Assembly (NCBI GenBank): GCA_903892515.1
Contig: CAITIS010000114.1
Coordinates: 1 to 44,320 of the forward strand
Reading direction: 5' to 3'
From: an uncultured Planctomycetota bacterium
Lineage (GTDB): Bacteria > Planctomycetota > Phycisphaerae > SM23-33
Length of the DNA: 44,320 bases
Shown: piece after piece, positions 8,905 through 16,786 of the stretch
Position numbering within the stretch: position 1 is the stretch's first letter
Layout of the letters: the number at the start of each line of letters is the position of its first letter
Notes under the pieces: generated by a model
Database searches by the model: none
The model's input: only the letters and a program-made list of their open reading frames with translations
What the model was told of the DNA's origin: nothing
Made by a program: the position numbers and the translations under genes

Positions 8905-9816
8905 ATGATTGCCGATAAACGCAGTCCATTGCCGGCGGCCAGCAGCGAGCGGGCCATGCCCTGCGGCTCGGTGCTCGTCTGCGGGGCGGGCATTGCCGGC
9001 ATCCAGGCGTCGCTGGACCTTTCTGCCGCGGGATTCCACGTCTACCTCGTCGAGCAGAGCCCGACGATCGGTGGCGCGATGGCGCGGCTGGACAAGACCT
9101 TCCCCACCGGCGACTGCGCCACCTGCACCATTTCGCCCAAGCTGGTCGCGTGCATGCGGGACCTGAACATCGACGTCCTGACGATGGCCGACGTGGTCAA
9201 GCTTGACGGTGAGGCCGGGCACTTCCAGGCGCAGGTGCAGGTCCGGCCGCGCAGCGTGGACGCCGACAAGTGCACCGGCTGCGGCGACTGCATCGAGCAT
9301 TGCCCGGTGCGCAACGTTCCCCAGGCGGTCGAGCCGTTCCAACCCAGCATGCCGGCGGACGCCGCCCAGACGGCCTTGCTGGATGCTTCGCTGGCGAGGC
9401 ACGGCGCCGAGGCGTCGGCGCTGATTCCGATATTGCAGGACATCAACGAGGAATGCGGCTACCTGCCGCGCACGGCGCTGGAGGCACTGGCCGCCAAGCT
9501 TAGTTGTCCGCTGGCGGAAATCCTTCGCGTGGCGAGCTTCTACAACGCTTTCAGTCTCAAGCCCGTCGGCCGGCACATCGTCGAGGTGTGCCTGGGAACG
9601 GCGTGCTTTGTGCGCGGCTCGGGCATGTTGCTGGAGCGGCTGACGGACGAACTGGGCATTGCCGTGGGCGGCACGGACAAAGATAAGCGGTTCACGTTGC
9701 GCACGGTGCGCTGCATCGGCTGCTGTGCCCTCGCACCGGCCATGCGGATCGACGGCGTGACTTTCGGCAAGATGAAACTCGATCAGGTGGCCAACATCCT
9801 GGAGCGGTTCGAATGA
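8905..9816 (+). CDS. HdrA N-terminal fragment fused to NuoE-like subunit
   Basis: This 303-residue protein is a chimera. Residues about 22-135 match the beginning of the tandem HdrA encoded downstream in the same operon: the Rossmann start CGAGIAGIQASLDL, then GGAMARLDKTFPTGDCATC and TISPKLVAC, then a ferredoxin motif CTGCGDCIEHCP (123-134). The HdrA sequence then stops. Residues about 150-303 are a NuoE/HndA-type thioredoxin-fold subunit with [2Fe-2S] ligands C229 and C234 (CLGTAC) and C270 and C274 (CIGCC). The ATG has GGAG 8 bases upstream. The 3' end overlaps nuoF by ATGA. The missing remainder of the HdrA module appears on the protein at 11760-15092. I infer that the two polypeptides together rebuild one HdrA module while anchoring NuoEF. 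Confidence 0.85.
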   Translation: MIADKRSPLPAASSERAMPCGSVLVCGAGIAGIQASLDLSAAGFHVYLVEQSPTIGGAMARLDKTFPTGDCATCTISPKLVACMRDLNIDVLTMADVVKLDGEAGHFQAQVQVRPRSVDADKCTGCGDCIEHCPVRNVPQAVEPFQPSMPADAAQTALLDASLARHGAEASALIPILQDINEECGYLPRTALEALAAKLSCPLAEILRVASFYNAFSLKPVGRHIVEVCLGTACFVRGSGMLLERLTDELGIAVGGTDKDKRFTLRTVRCIGCCALAPAMRIDGVTFGKMKLDQVANILERFE

Positions 9817-11726
9817 GTGCTTTCATACGCACAGCAGACGACCTCGAACGGCTCGGCGCAGCCGGTGCGGCCACGCTGTACCCCGCCACGCTGAAGATCC
9901 TCATCGGCTCGGCCAGTTGTGGCCTGGCGGCGGGGGCGCGCGAAGTGGAAGCTGCCGCTCTCGATGCAGTGAAAGAGTTCAAGCTCGACGCGACGGTCTC
10001 GCGGACGGGCTGCATCGGCTTCTGCCAGCAGGAGCCGCTGGTGGATTTCGTCTGCCCCGACGGCCCGCGTGTGAGCTTTGGCAATGTGACGCCCGCCAAG
10101 ATGCGTCAACTGCTTTCGCACTTTGCCCAAAAGGGCACGCTCCCGGCGGAGATGGCCTTGTGCCGCTTCGACAGCGAGGAGAACGTGCCGGCCGGCCAGA
10201 CTCATCGCTATCCTCCCTCCGCCAATGGCCTGTCCAAGGTGCCGGTGTGGACATCGCTGGACTTCTACCGTCAGCAGCAGCGGGTGATTCTGCGCAACTG
10301 CGGCTCGATCGATCCGATGTCGATCGGCGAGGCCGTCGCACGCGGGGCGTATCGCGGGGCGCTGCGAGCGCTTACGCAGATGAAGCCTGAGCAGGTGATT
10401 GCTGAAGTGCTGGCCTCGGGCCTGCGTGGCCGCGGCGGGGCAGGATTCCCGACGGGACGCAAGTGGGATTTCGCCCGCCAGCGCGACTCGGCTGTGAAGT
10501 ACATGGTCTGCAACGCCGACGAGGGCGATCCCGGCGCATTCATGGACCGCAGCGTGATGGAGAGCGATCCGCACGCCGTACTGGAAGGCCTGTTGATCGG
10601 CGCCTACGCCATCGGCGCCCGCCACGCGTTCATCTACGTCCGCAGCGAGTACCCGCTGGCCGTGGCCACCATGCAGCACGCCATCGAGCAGGCGCAGACG
10701 CACGGCCTGCTCGGGGAGAACATCTTCGGCAGCGACTTTAGCCTGAAAGTGGAAGTCCGAAAAGGCGCCGGCGCGTTCGTGTGCGGCGAAGAGACCTCGC
10801 TGATCGCCTCCATCGAGAGCCGCTCCGGCGAGCCGCGTTCGCGTCCGCCATACCCAGCCACGCAGGGGCTGTGGGGCCAGCCGACGGTCATCAACAACGT
10901 CAAGACGCTCTCAAGCGTGGGCCCGATCCTGGCCCGCGGCGCCGCCTGGTACGCCGGGCACGGCGCCGAGGGCAACCGCGGCACGACGGTCTTCTCGCTC
11001 GTGGGCGCGGTCAAAAACACCGGCCTGGTCGAAGTGCCCCTGGGCATCCCGCTGCGGGAGATGGTCCAGCGCATCGGCGGCGGGGCGTCCGGCAAGCGTC
11101 CGATCAAGGGCGTGCAGACCGGCGGACCATCCGGCGGGTGCATTCCGGCCTCGCTGTTCGACGTGAACGTGGACTACGAAAAGCTTGCCGCGGTCGGTTC
11201 CATGATGGGTTCGGGCGGCATGATCGTGATCGACACCGGCACCTGCATGGTCGACTTGGCGCGGTTCTTCCTGACCTTCACGACGGAGGAATCCTGCGGC
11301 AAGTGTGCCCCGTGCCGCGAGGGCACCCAGCAGATGCTGCGGATATTGACGCGGATCTGCGCCGGCCAAGCCCAGAGCGACGACGTCGATACGCTGACGC
11401 AACTGGCGGTTACGGTCAAGGCCGCCTCGCTGTGCGGACTGGGCAGCACGGCGCCAAACCCCGTGCTGACCGCGCTGCGGTATTTCCGCGACGAGTTCGA
11501 TGCGCACGTCCGTGACCACAAGTGCCCCTCCGGCGTGTGCCGGAACCTGACGACCTTCGTGATCGACGCCCATGCCTGCATCGGCTGCGGCCGGTGCAAG
11601 AAGGTCTGTGCCGTCGACGCCATTAGCGGCGAGGCGAAGTCGCCGCACGGCATCGATTCCAAAACCTGTACGCGTTGCGGGGCTTGCCGAAGCGTCTGCC
11701 CCGTCGAGGCGGTCGTCCCGGCGTAG
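9813..11726 (+). CDS. NuoF/HndC-type NADH-binding FMN subunit
   Basis: This 637-residue protein has the architecture of the HydB/HndC subunits of bifurcating hydrogenases and related NADH modules. A thioredoxin-like ferredoxin domain fills residues about 25-110 (SCGLAAGAR, GCIGFCQQEP). The NuoF core carries the FMN/NADH loop LRGRGGAGFPTGRKW (204-218) and NADEGDPGAFMDR (235-246). The cluster motif SCGKCAPCREG (494-504) with C541 follows. The C terminus has two [4Fe-4S] motifs, CIGCGRCKKVC (589-599) and CTRCGACRSVCP (619-630). It oxidises NADH or reduces NAD+ on FMN and exchanges electrons with the NuoE- and NuoG-like partners on either side. No hydrogenase or formate dehydrogenase large subunit is nearby, so the partner is most likely the Hdr assembly. 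Confidence 0.92.
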   Translation: MSAFIRTADDLERLGAAGAATLYPATLKILIGSASCGLAAGAREVEAAALDAVKEFKLDATVSRTGCIGFCQQEPLVDFVCPDGPRVSFGNVTPAKMRQLLSHFAQKGTLPAEMALCRFDSEENVPAGQTHRYPPSANGLSKVPVWTSLDFYRQQQRVILRNCGSIDPMSIGEAVARGAYRGALRALTQMKPEQVIAEVLASGLRGRGGAGFPTGRKWDFARQRDSAVKYMVCNADEGDPGAFMDRSVMESDPHAVLEGLLIGAYAIGARHAFIYVRSEYPLAVATMQHAIEQAQTHGLLGENIFGSDFSLKVEVRKGAGAFVCGEETSLIASIESRSGEPRSRPPYPATQGLWGQPTVINNVKTLSSVGPILARGAAWYAGHGAEGNRGTTVFSLVGAVKNTGLVEVPLGIPLREMVQRIGGGASGKRPIKGVQTGGPSGGCIPASLFDVNVDYEKLAAVGSMMGSGGMIVIDTGTCMVDLARFFLTFTTEESCGKCAPCREGTQQMLRILTRICAGQAQSDDVDTLTQLAVTVKAASLCGLGSTAPNPVLTALRYFRDEFDAHVRDHKCPSGVCRNLTTFVIDAHACIGCGRCKKVCAVDAISGEAKSPHGIDSKTCTRCGACRSVCPVEAVVPA

Positions 11727-11759
11727 CGCCGCGGGCAATGCCGAAAGTGTTGAGAGATT

Positions 11760-14700
11760 ATGGCCGAGACATCAACAACATCTGTCACCGTGAGCGTGGA
11801 CGGCCGAGTTTCGACCGTGTCGGCCGGCACGACCATACTCGATGCCGCACGCCAGATGGGCATCGCCATCCCGACGCTGTGCCACTATCGGGGGCTCTCG
11901 CCGTACGGCGCCTGCCGGGTGTGCCTGGTGGAGATCGAGACGCCGCGCGGCCCGCGCCTGGTCGCCTCGTGCAGCCACCCCATAGAGGAAAAGCTCGTCG
12001 TCCACACCGACAGCCAGACGGTTCTTGCCGCTCGCCGCACCGTCGTGCAGTTGCTGCTGGCGCAGGCGCCGCAGTCGACTGAACTGGCGGCCTTTGCCGC
12101 GAAGCTGGGAATCGAGAACACGCCGTTTGAACGCAAGGCCGAGGGCAAGTGCATCCTGTGCGGACTATGCGTCCGCGTGTGCAAGGACCTGATGGGACGC
12201 GGCGTGATCAGCATGTTCGGCCGCGGCGCGACCCGCGTGGTTCGCCCCGCCTTCGGAGAGCAGACCGACCAGTGCCAGGCCTGCGGCGCGTGCGTGACGG
12301 TCTGCCCGACTGGCGCGGTCGACCTGGCCGCAACTACGGCCCGCCGGCCCGTGCCGCACCGGACGGGTTACGATCAATATCTTTGTGCCAGGCCTTCGAT
12401 CGACATGGCCCATCCGCAGGCCGCGCCGCGGGTGCCCGCTATCGACCGGGACAACTGCGTGCATTTCCAGACGGGCGAGTGCGGGCTGTGCGAGAAGGTG
12501 TGCCAGGCCAAGGCCATCGACTACGAGCAGCAGCCCAAGACGCTGGACCTGGACGTCGGGGCCGTGCTGCTGACGCCGGGCTTCCAGGCCTTCGATGCCA
12601 CCAAACGCATGGAATTCGGCTTCGGGCTGCTGCCCAACGTCCTGACGAACGTGCAGTTCGAGCGGCTGCTGTCGGCCTCGGGACCGACGGAGGGGCACGT
12701 TCGCCGCCCCTCCGACGACCAGCCGCCCAAACGCATGGCGTTCATTCAGTGCGTGGGTTCGCGCGATCCCAGCCGCAAAAAGGCGTACTGCTCCAGCGTG
12801 TGCTGCATGGCTGCCACCAAGGAAGCCATCATGGCCAAGGAGCACGAGCCCGACTTGGACGTGACGATCTTCTACATGGACATTCGCGCGTTCGGGAAGG
12901 ACTTCGAACGCTATTACAACCGGGCCAAGGAACTGGGCGTCAGATATGTGCGCTGCCGGCCATCGTCGGTTGAAGAGGTCCGCCCGACCTCTACGCTGCG
13001 GATCGCGTACGTCGACCAGGACAATCGCTGCCAGGAAGACGAATTCGACATGGTCGTGCTGTCGCTGGGGTTAGAGCCCAGTGCGTCGCTCCAGGAGCAG
13101 GCCGAGCGGCTGGGAATCCTGCTGAACGAGTGGGGCTTCATCCAGACGGACGGCCTGCACCCGCTGGATACATCCCGGCCAGGCGTGTTCGTCGGCGGGG
13201 CGTTCCAGGAGCCCAAAGACATCCCCGATACGGTGATGCAAGCCAGCGCCGCCGCGGCGCGGGCGATGACCTTGTTGGCGTCGGCACGTGGGAGCCGCAT
13301 TCGCACCAAGACCTACCCGCCCGAGCGCGACGTGACGGACGAGCCGGCGCGGATCGGCGTGTTCATCTGCCACTGCGGCAGCAACATCGCCTCCGTCGTG
13401 GACGTGGAGGAAGTCGTTCGCCGCACGCGCACGCTGCCCCATGTAGTCGTGGCCGAGCATAACGTCTACACCTGCGCCGACGACACGCAGGACATGATCA
13501 AGGACAAGATCGTCCAGTACCGTCTCAACCGCGTCATCGTGGCCTCCTGCACGCCGCGAACGCACGAGGCGATCTTCCGGGATACGCTTCGCGACGCCGG
13601 CCTCAACCCGTATCTGCTGGAGATGGCCAACATCCGCGACCAGTGCTCCTGGGTGCATTCGTCAAATCCGCAACTGGCGACGCAGAAGGCGGCCGATCTC
13701 GTGCGGATGGCCGTTGGCCGGAGCGCGCTGCTCGTGCCGCTGGCGGAGGAGACCGTGCCCGTCAAGAACGCCGCGCTGGTCATCGGCGGCGGCCTGGCCG
13801 GCATGACCGCCGCGCTGGCACTGGCGCAACAGGGCTTCCCCGTTCATCTCGTCGAGAAAGAGGACCGGCTTGGCGGCACGGTTCGCGACATCTACCGCAC
13901 GCTGGATGGCCTGGACGTGCAGGCGTTCCTCACCGAGACGATCGAACGCGTTGGAGCCAACTCACGCATCACCGTTTACCTGCGTTCTCGCGTGACGAAG
14001 GTGGACGGCCATGTGGGCGCCTTCAAGTCCGCCATTGCCGGCGGCGACAAGACTTCGGAAGTGGAGCACGGCGTGGTCATCGTCGCCACGGGCGCCAGCG
14101 AGCACAAGCCCACGACCTTCGGCTGCGGACAGAGCGAGCGCATCCTGACGCAACTCGAACTCTCCGGGAAGCTCGGCCGGGGCGAACTCAAACTGCCGCC
14201 CAAGGCCACCATCGCGATGCTTCAGTGCGTGGAGCAGCGGACCAGCGAACGGCCGTATTGCAGCCGTGTCTGTTGCACGACCGCGATCCAGAACGCCCTG
14301 GACCTGCACGAGAAATACCCCGACGCCCGAATCGTCGTGCTGTACCGCGACATGCGGACGTATGGTTTCCGTGAGATCGCCTACCAGAAGGCCCGCCAGG
14401 CCGGCGTGCTTTTCGTGCGCTTCGACGAGTCGGCGCCGCCCACGTTCGCGCTGGACTCTGACGGCCAGATTTGCCTGACGTCCCGCGACATGATTCTCCA
14501 GCGGGACATCGAGATGAAGCCCGACCTGCTGGCGCTGGCGGCCCCGATTGTCGGCCGGGCGGACCGGCAGGAAATCTCCGATCTCCTGCGCGTGCCGCTG
14601 AACGCCGACGGTTTCTTCCTGGAAGCGCACGTCAAGCTGCGCCCGGTGGACTTCGCCAGCGAGGGTCTCTTCTTATGCGGCACGGCCCACGCACCCAAGT

Positions 14701-15092
14701 TCCTGAGCGAGACCATTTCGCAGGCGCACGCCGCGGCGGCCCGGGCCACGTCGATCCTGTCCCGCAGGTCGATGCCAGTGGGGGCGCAGATCGCGCGGGT
14801 GGATCCCGACAAGTGCGTCTCGTGCATGACGTGCGTGCACGTCTGCCCATACATGGCCCCGATCGTGGGCGAGGATAACAAGGCCGAGATACAGCAGACG
14901 GTGTGCATGGGCTGCGGCAGTTGCACCTCTGAATGCCCGGCCAAGGCGATCACGCTGCGGCATTACGTGGACGGACAGGTGTTGGGCGCTATCGACCTTC
15001 TGCTGAACGCGGAGACGGCATCAGCCTCGCCGCTGGATTTGCCTCTCTTAGAGCAGGTAGGCGTCGCCCGGCCGCGATGGCGCAAAGGATAG
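11760..15092 (+). CDS. hdrA: NuoG N-terminal ferredoxin domain fused to HdrA
   Basis: This is a 1110-residue chimera. Residues 1-90 are a NuoG-like [2Fe-2S] domain (C41, C52, C55, C71). Residues 131-141 and 172-183 are two [4Fe-4S] motifs; the His-Cys3 ligand stretch seen in NuoG is not evident. From about residue 225 (VPAIDRDNC) the sequence follows HdrA. It first covers the back part of the N-terminal module (CGLCEKVC, then QCVGSRDPSRKKAYCSSVCC at 330-349), then a complete canonical HdrA (RIGVFICHCGSNIAS at 531; FAD Rossmann VIGGGLAGMTAA at 674; a second YCSRVCC at 833; two C-terminal [4Fe-4S] motifs at 1019-1029 and 1049-1059). The Rossmann start of the first module is missing and is found on the NuoE fusion. 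HdrA flavin is the bifurcation site in the family. Confidence 0.9.
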   Translation: MAETSTTSVTVSVDGRVSTVSAGTTILDAARQMGIAIPTLCHYRGLSPYGACRVCLVEIETPRGPRLVASCSHPIEEKLVVHTDSQTVLAARRTVVQLLLAQAPQSTELAAFAAKLGIENTPFERKAEGKCILCGLCVRVCKDLMGRGVISMFGRGATRVVRPAFGEQTDQCQACGACVTVCPTGAVDLAATTARRPVPHRTGYDQYLCARPSIDMAHPQAAPRVPAIDRDNCVHFQTGECGLCEKVCQAKAIDYEQQPKTLDLDVGAVLLTPGFQAFDATKRMEFGFGLLPNVLTNVQFERLLSASGPTEGHVRRPSDDQPPKRMAFIQCVGSRDPSRKKAYCSSVCCMAATKEAIMAKEHEPDLDVTIFYMDIRAFGKDFERYYNRAKELGVRYVRCRPSSVEEVRPTSTLRIAYVDQDNRCQEDEFDMVVLSLGLEPSASLQEQAERLGILLNEWGFIQTDGLHPLDTSRPGVFVGGAFQEPKDIPDTVMQASAAAARAMTLLASARGSRIRTKTYPPERDVTDEPARIGVFICHCGSNIASVVDVEEVVRRTRTLPHVVVAEHNVYTCADDTQDMIKDKIVQYRLNRVIVASCTPRTHEAIFRDTLRDAGLNPYLLEMANIRDQCSWVHSSNPQLATQKAADLVRMAVGRSALLVPLAEETVPVKNAALVIGGGLAGMTAALALAQQGFPVHLVEKEDRLGGTVRDIYRTLDGLDVQAFLTETIERVGANSRITVYLRSRVTKVDGHVGAFKSAIAGGDKTSEVEHGVVIVATGASEHKPTTFGCGQSERILTQLELSGKLGRGELKLPPKATIAMLQCVEQRTSERPYCSRVCCTTAIQNALDLHEKYPDARIVVLYRDMRTYGFREIAYQKARQAGVLFVRFDESAPPTFALDSDGQICLTSRDMILQRDIEMKPDLLALAAPIVGRADRQEISDLLRVPLNADGFFLEAHVKLRPVDFASEGLFLCGTAHAPKFLSETISQAHAAAARATSILSRRSMPVGAQIARVDPDKCVSCMTCVHVCPYMAPIVGEDNKAEIQQTVCMGCGSCTSECPAKAITLRHYVDGQVLGAIDLLLNAETASASPLDLPLLEQVGVARPRWRKG

Positions 15093-15098
15093 AAAGTC

Positions 15099-15581
15099 AT
15101 GGAATCAGAACCGATCATCTTGGCGCTATGTTGCCACTACTGTGCCTACGCCGCCGCGGACATGGCGGGCTCGATGCGCCTGCAGTACCCCAGCAGCGTG
15201 CGAGTTCTGCGATTTCCGTGCACCGGCAAGATCGAAGTGAACTATGTGCTGTCGGCCTTTGAGCGTGGCATTGACGGCATCATGGTTGCCGGTTGCCTGG
15301 AAGGCGGCTGCCACTATTTGGAGGGCAACCTCCGCGCCCGGCGGCGCATCGAGCGGGCCCAGCAGTTCCTCGATGAGATCGGCCTGGGCGCCGGGCGGCT
15401 GGAGATGTTCAACCTGTCCTCCGCGGAAGGCCCGCGGTTTGCCGAGATCGCTACGGAAATGCATGAACGGATCGTCAAGTTAGGCCCCAGCCCGCTGCGG
15501 CGGGAGCGAGCGGCCGTGATGGCGGGCGTGGAGAAGATTGCCCAGGAATCGCTGGCGGCGCTGGCGGGAGAAACCAAATGA
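15099..15581 (+). CDS. mvhD: MvhD/FlpD-family electron-transfer subunit
   Basis: This 160-residue protein has the MvhD cysteine frame: ALCCHYCAYAAADMAGS with C11, C12 and C15, FPCTGKIEVNYVLSAFERG with C41, and VAGCLEGGCHYLEGN with C66 and C71. MvhD carries a [2Fe-2S] cluster that links a donor enzyme to HdrA. The gene sits 6 bases after the NuoG-HdrA fusion and overlaps metV by ATGA, so it is probably the electron link for that HdrA copy. The CHPGDCHY of the canonical family is altered to CLEGGCHY here. The C-terminal 50 residues are a variable helical tail. Confidence 0.88.
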   Translation: MESEPIILALCCHYCAYAAADMAGSMRLQYPSSVRVLRFPCTGKIEVNYVLSAFERGIDGIMVAGCLEGGCHYLEGNLRARRRIERAQQFLDEIGLGAGRLEMFNLSSAEGPRFAEIATEMHERIVKLGPSPLRRERAAVMAGVEKIAQESLAALAGETK

Positions 15582-16267
15582 TTGTGGCCGATCGAAAGAA
15601 GATACCCGAAATCCGCGACATGATCCGATCGCACAAGCGTGTCCTGCTGGTGGGCTGCGGGACATGCGTCACCGTGTGCCTGGCCGGCGGCGAGCGCGAG
15701 GTGGGCATCCTGGGCTCAGCGCTGCGGATGTCGCTCAAACTGGCCGGCTGCACTGTGGCCGTGGACGAGTATACCATCGAACGCCAGTGCGAGGACGCGT
15801 TCATCGACGCGTTGGCCCCGCGCGTCAAGGAATATGACGCGATTGTCTCCCTTGGCTGTGGCGCCGGCGTGCAGACGCTGGCCGAGCGTTTCCCAACGAC
15901 GCCGGTCTATCCAGGGCTCAACACCCAGTTCATCGGGATATTGGAGTCCCAGGGCGTCTGGACCGAAAAGTGCCTGGGCTGCGGCCACTGCCGACTGGGC
16001 GAGTTCGCCGGCGTCTGCCCGATTACCCGCTGCGCCAAGCGGCTACTGAATGGCCCGTGTGGCGGCTCCCGCGAGGGCAAGTGCGAAATCCATGCCGACA
16101 CCGAGTGTGCGTGGCAGCGGATATACGATCGCGCCAAGGCGCTGGGGATACTGGCCAAGTTCGACGCGATCGCCCAGCCGCACGATTGGTCGACCGGCAT
16201 CGACGGCGGGCCGCGGAAGGTCATTCGTGAGGATCAGTGCATCGCGGGCATGGGCCCCAAGGCTTGA
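15578..16267 (+). CDS. metV: MetV, zinc/Fe-S partner of methylene-THF reductase
   Basis: This 229-residue protein matches the MetV/MTHFR C-terminal family (PF12225) that accompanies MetF in acetogen-type reductases and carries metal/iron-sulfur sites feeding MetF. The N-terminal motif is GCGTCVTVC (C27, C30, C34). The C-terminal cysteine cluster reads CLGCGHC (132-138), then GVCPITRC (C147, C152), then NGPCGG and KCE, which is typical of the family. It overlaps the mvhD stop by 4 bases and is followed 33 bases later by hdrC. MetF lies about 12 kb upstream in the same array, so the MetFV pair has been separated by the glutamate synthase and NuoEF-HdrA genes. Identity is confident; cluster content is inferred. 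Confidence 0.9.
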   Translation: MIVADRKKIPEIRDMIRSHKRVLLVGCGTCVTVCLAGGEREVGILGSALRMSLKLAGCTVAVDEYTIERQCEDAFIDALAPRVKEYDAIVSLGCGAGVQTLAERFPTTPVYPGLNTQFIGILESQGVWTEKCLGCGHCRLGEFAGVCPITRCAKRLLNGPCGGSREGKCEIHADTECAWQRIYDRAKALGILAKFDAIAQPHDWSTGIDGGPRKVIREDQCIAGMGPKA

Positions 16268-16300
16268 CGCAGGCCCGAGCCACGCGGGAGCAGGAGTGAA

Positions 16301-16774
16301 ATGATGAGCGAACAAGCGAATGAAAAGATAGTCGTCGAGGACCTGGATAGCGGCTTCCGCGACGAGGTGGCCCGCGTCCCGGGCGGCGAGAACATTATGA
16401 AATGTTTCGCCTGTGGCACGTGTGCGGCTGGGTGCCCCGTCACGCAGGTGGACGAGGAGTACAACTGCCGCAAGATCATCCGCCAGATACTGCTGGGCCT
16501 GCGCAAGGAAGTTCTCACCTCGCCGCTGATCTGGCTGTGCGCGATGTGCTACCGGTGCACGGCCAGGTGCCCGCAGGCGGTGAACTTCACAGACGTGATG
16601 CGGGCGTTGCGTTTCCTGGCGGTCCGCGATGGCTTTGCCCAGCCGGACATGCTCGCCAGCAACGAGGAGGTCGATCGGCTCGCCCAGCTCGTGCGCCGCG
16701 ACCTGATCAAGGGAGCGACTGACGGGCGCAAGGAAGTCATCGAGCAGCTTAAGGCGAAGATTCGTCGGGCATAA
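16301..16774 (+). CDS. hdrC: HdrC-like ferredoxin subunit
   Basis: This 157-residue protein has two perfect CxxCxxCxxxC motifs, CFACGTCAAGC (35-45) and CAMCYRCTARC (80-90), on a helical scaffold. This is the hallmark of HdrC, the two-[4Fe-4S] subunit that carries electrons from HdrA onward. AGGAG lies 4 bases before the first of two adjacent ATG codons (16301 and 16304), so either may be used. HdrC normally passes electrons to HdrB, the thiol-disulfide subunit with CCG motifs, but no HdrB is found in this window. In this operon the end acceptor is more likely MetV/MetF. Confidence 0.92.
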   Translation: MMSEQANEKIVVEDLDSGFRDEVARVPGGENIMKCFACGTCAAGCPVTQVDEEYNCRKIIRQILLGLRKEVLTSPLIWLCAMCYRCTARCPQAVNFTDVMRALRFLAVRDGFAQPDMLASNEEVDRLAQLVRRDLIKGATDGRKEVIEQLKAKIRRA

Positions 16775-16786
16775 GGCGTGAGTGTC

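Noticed and set aside
9813..11726. Bifurcating hydrogenase (HydABC/Hnd) operon
   Set aside because: The NuoE/NuoF pair is of that type, but there is no H-cluster protein (no hydrogenase catalytic cysteine motifs); the NuoG-like domain is followed by HdrA.
8905..12430. Split hdrA as a simple frameshift or assembly break
   Set aside because: The two HdrA pieces are separated by 3.1 kb of intact, overlapping coding sequence for recognised NuoE, NuoF and NuoG-like domains, which a frameshift cannot produce.
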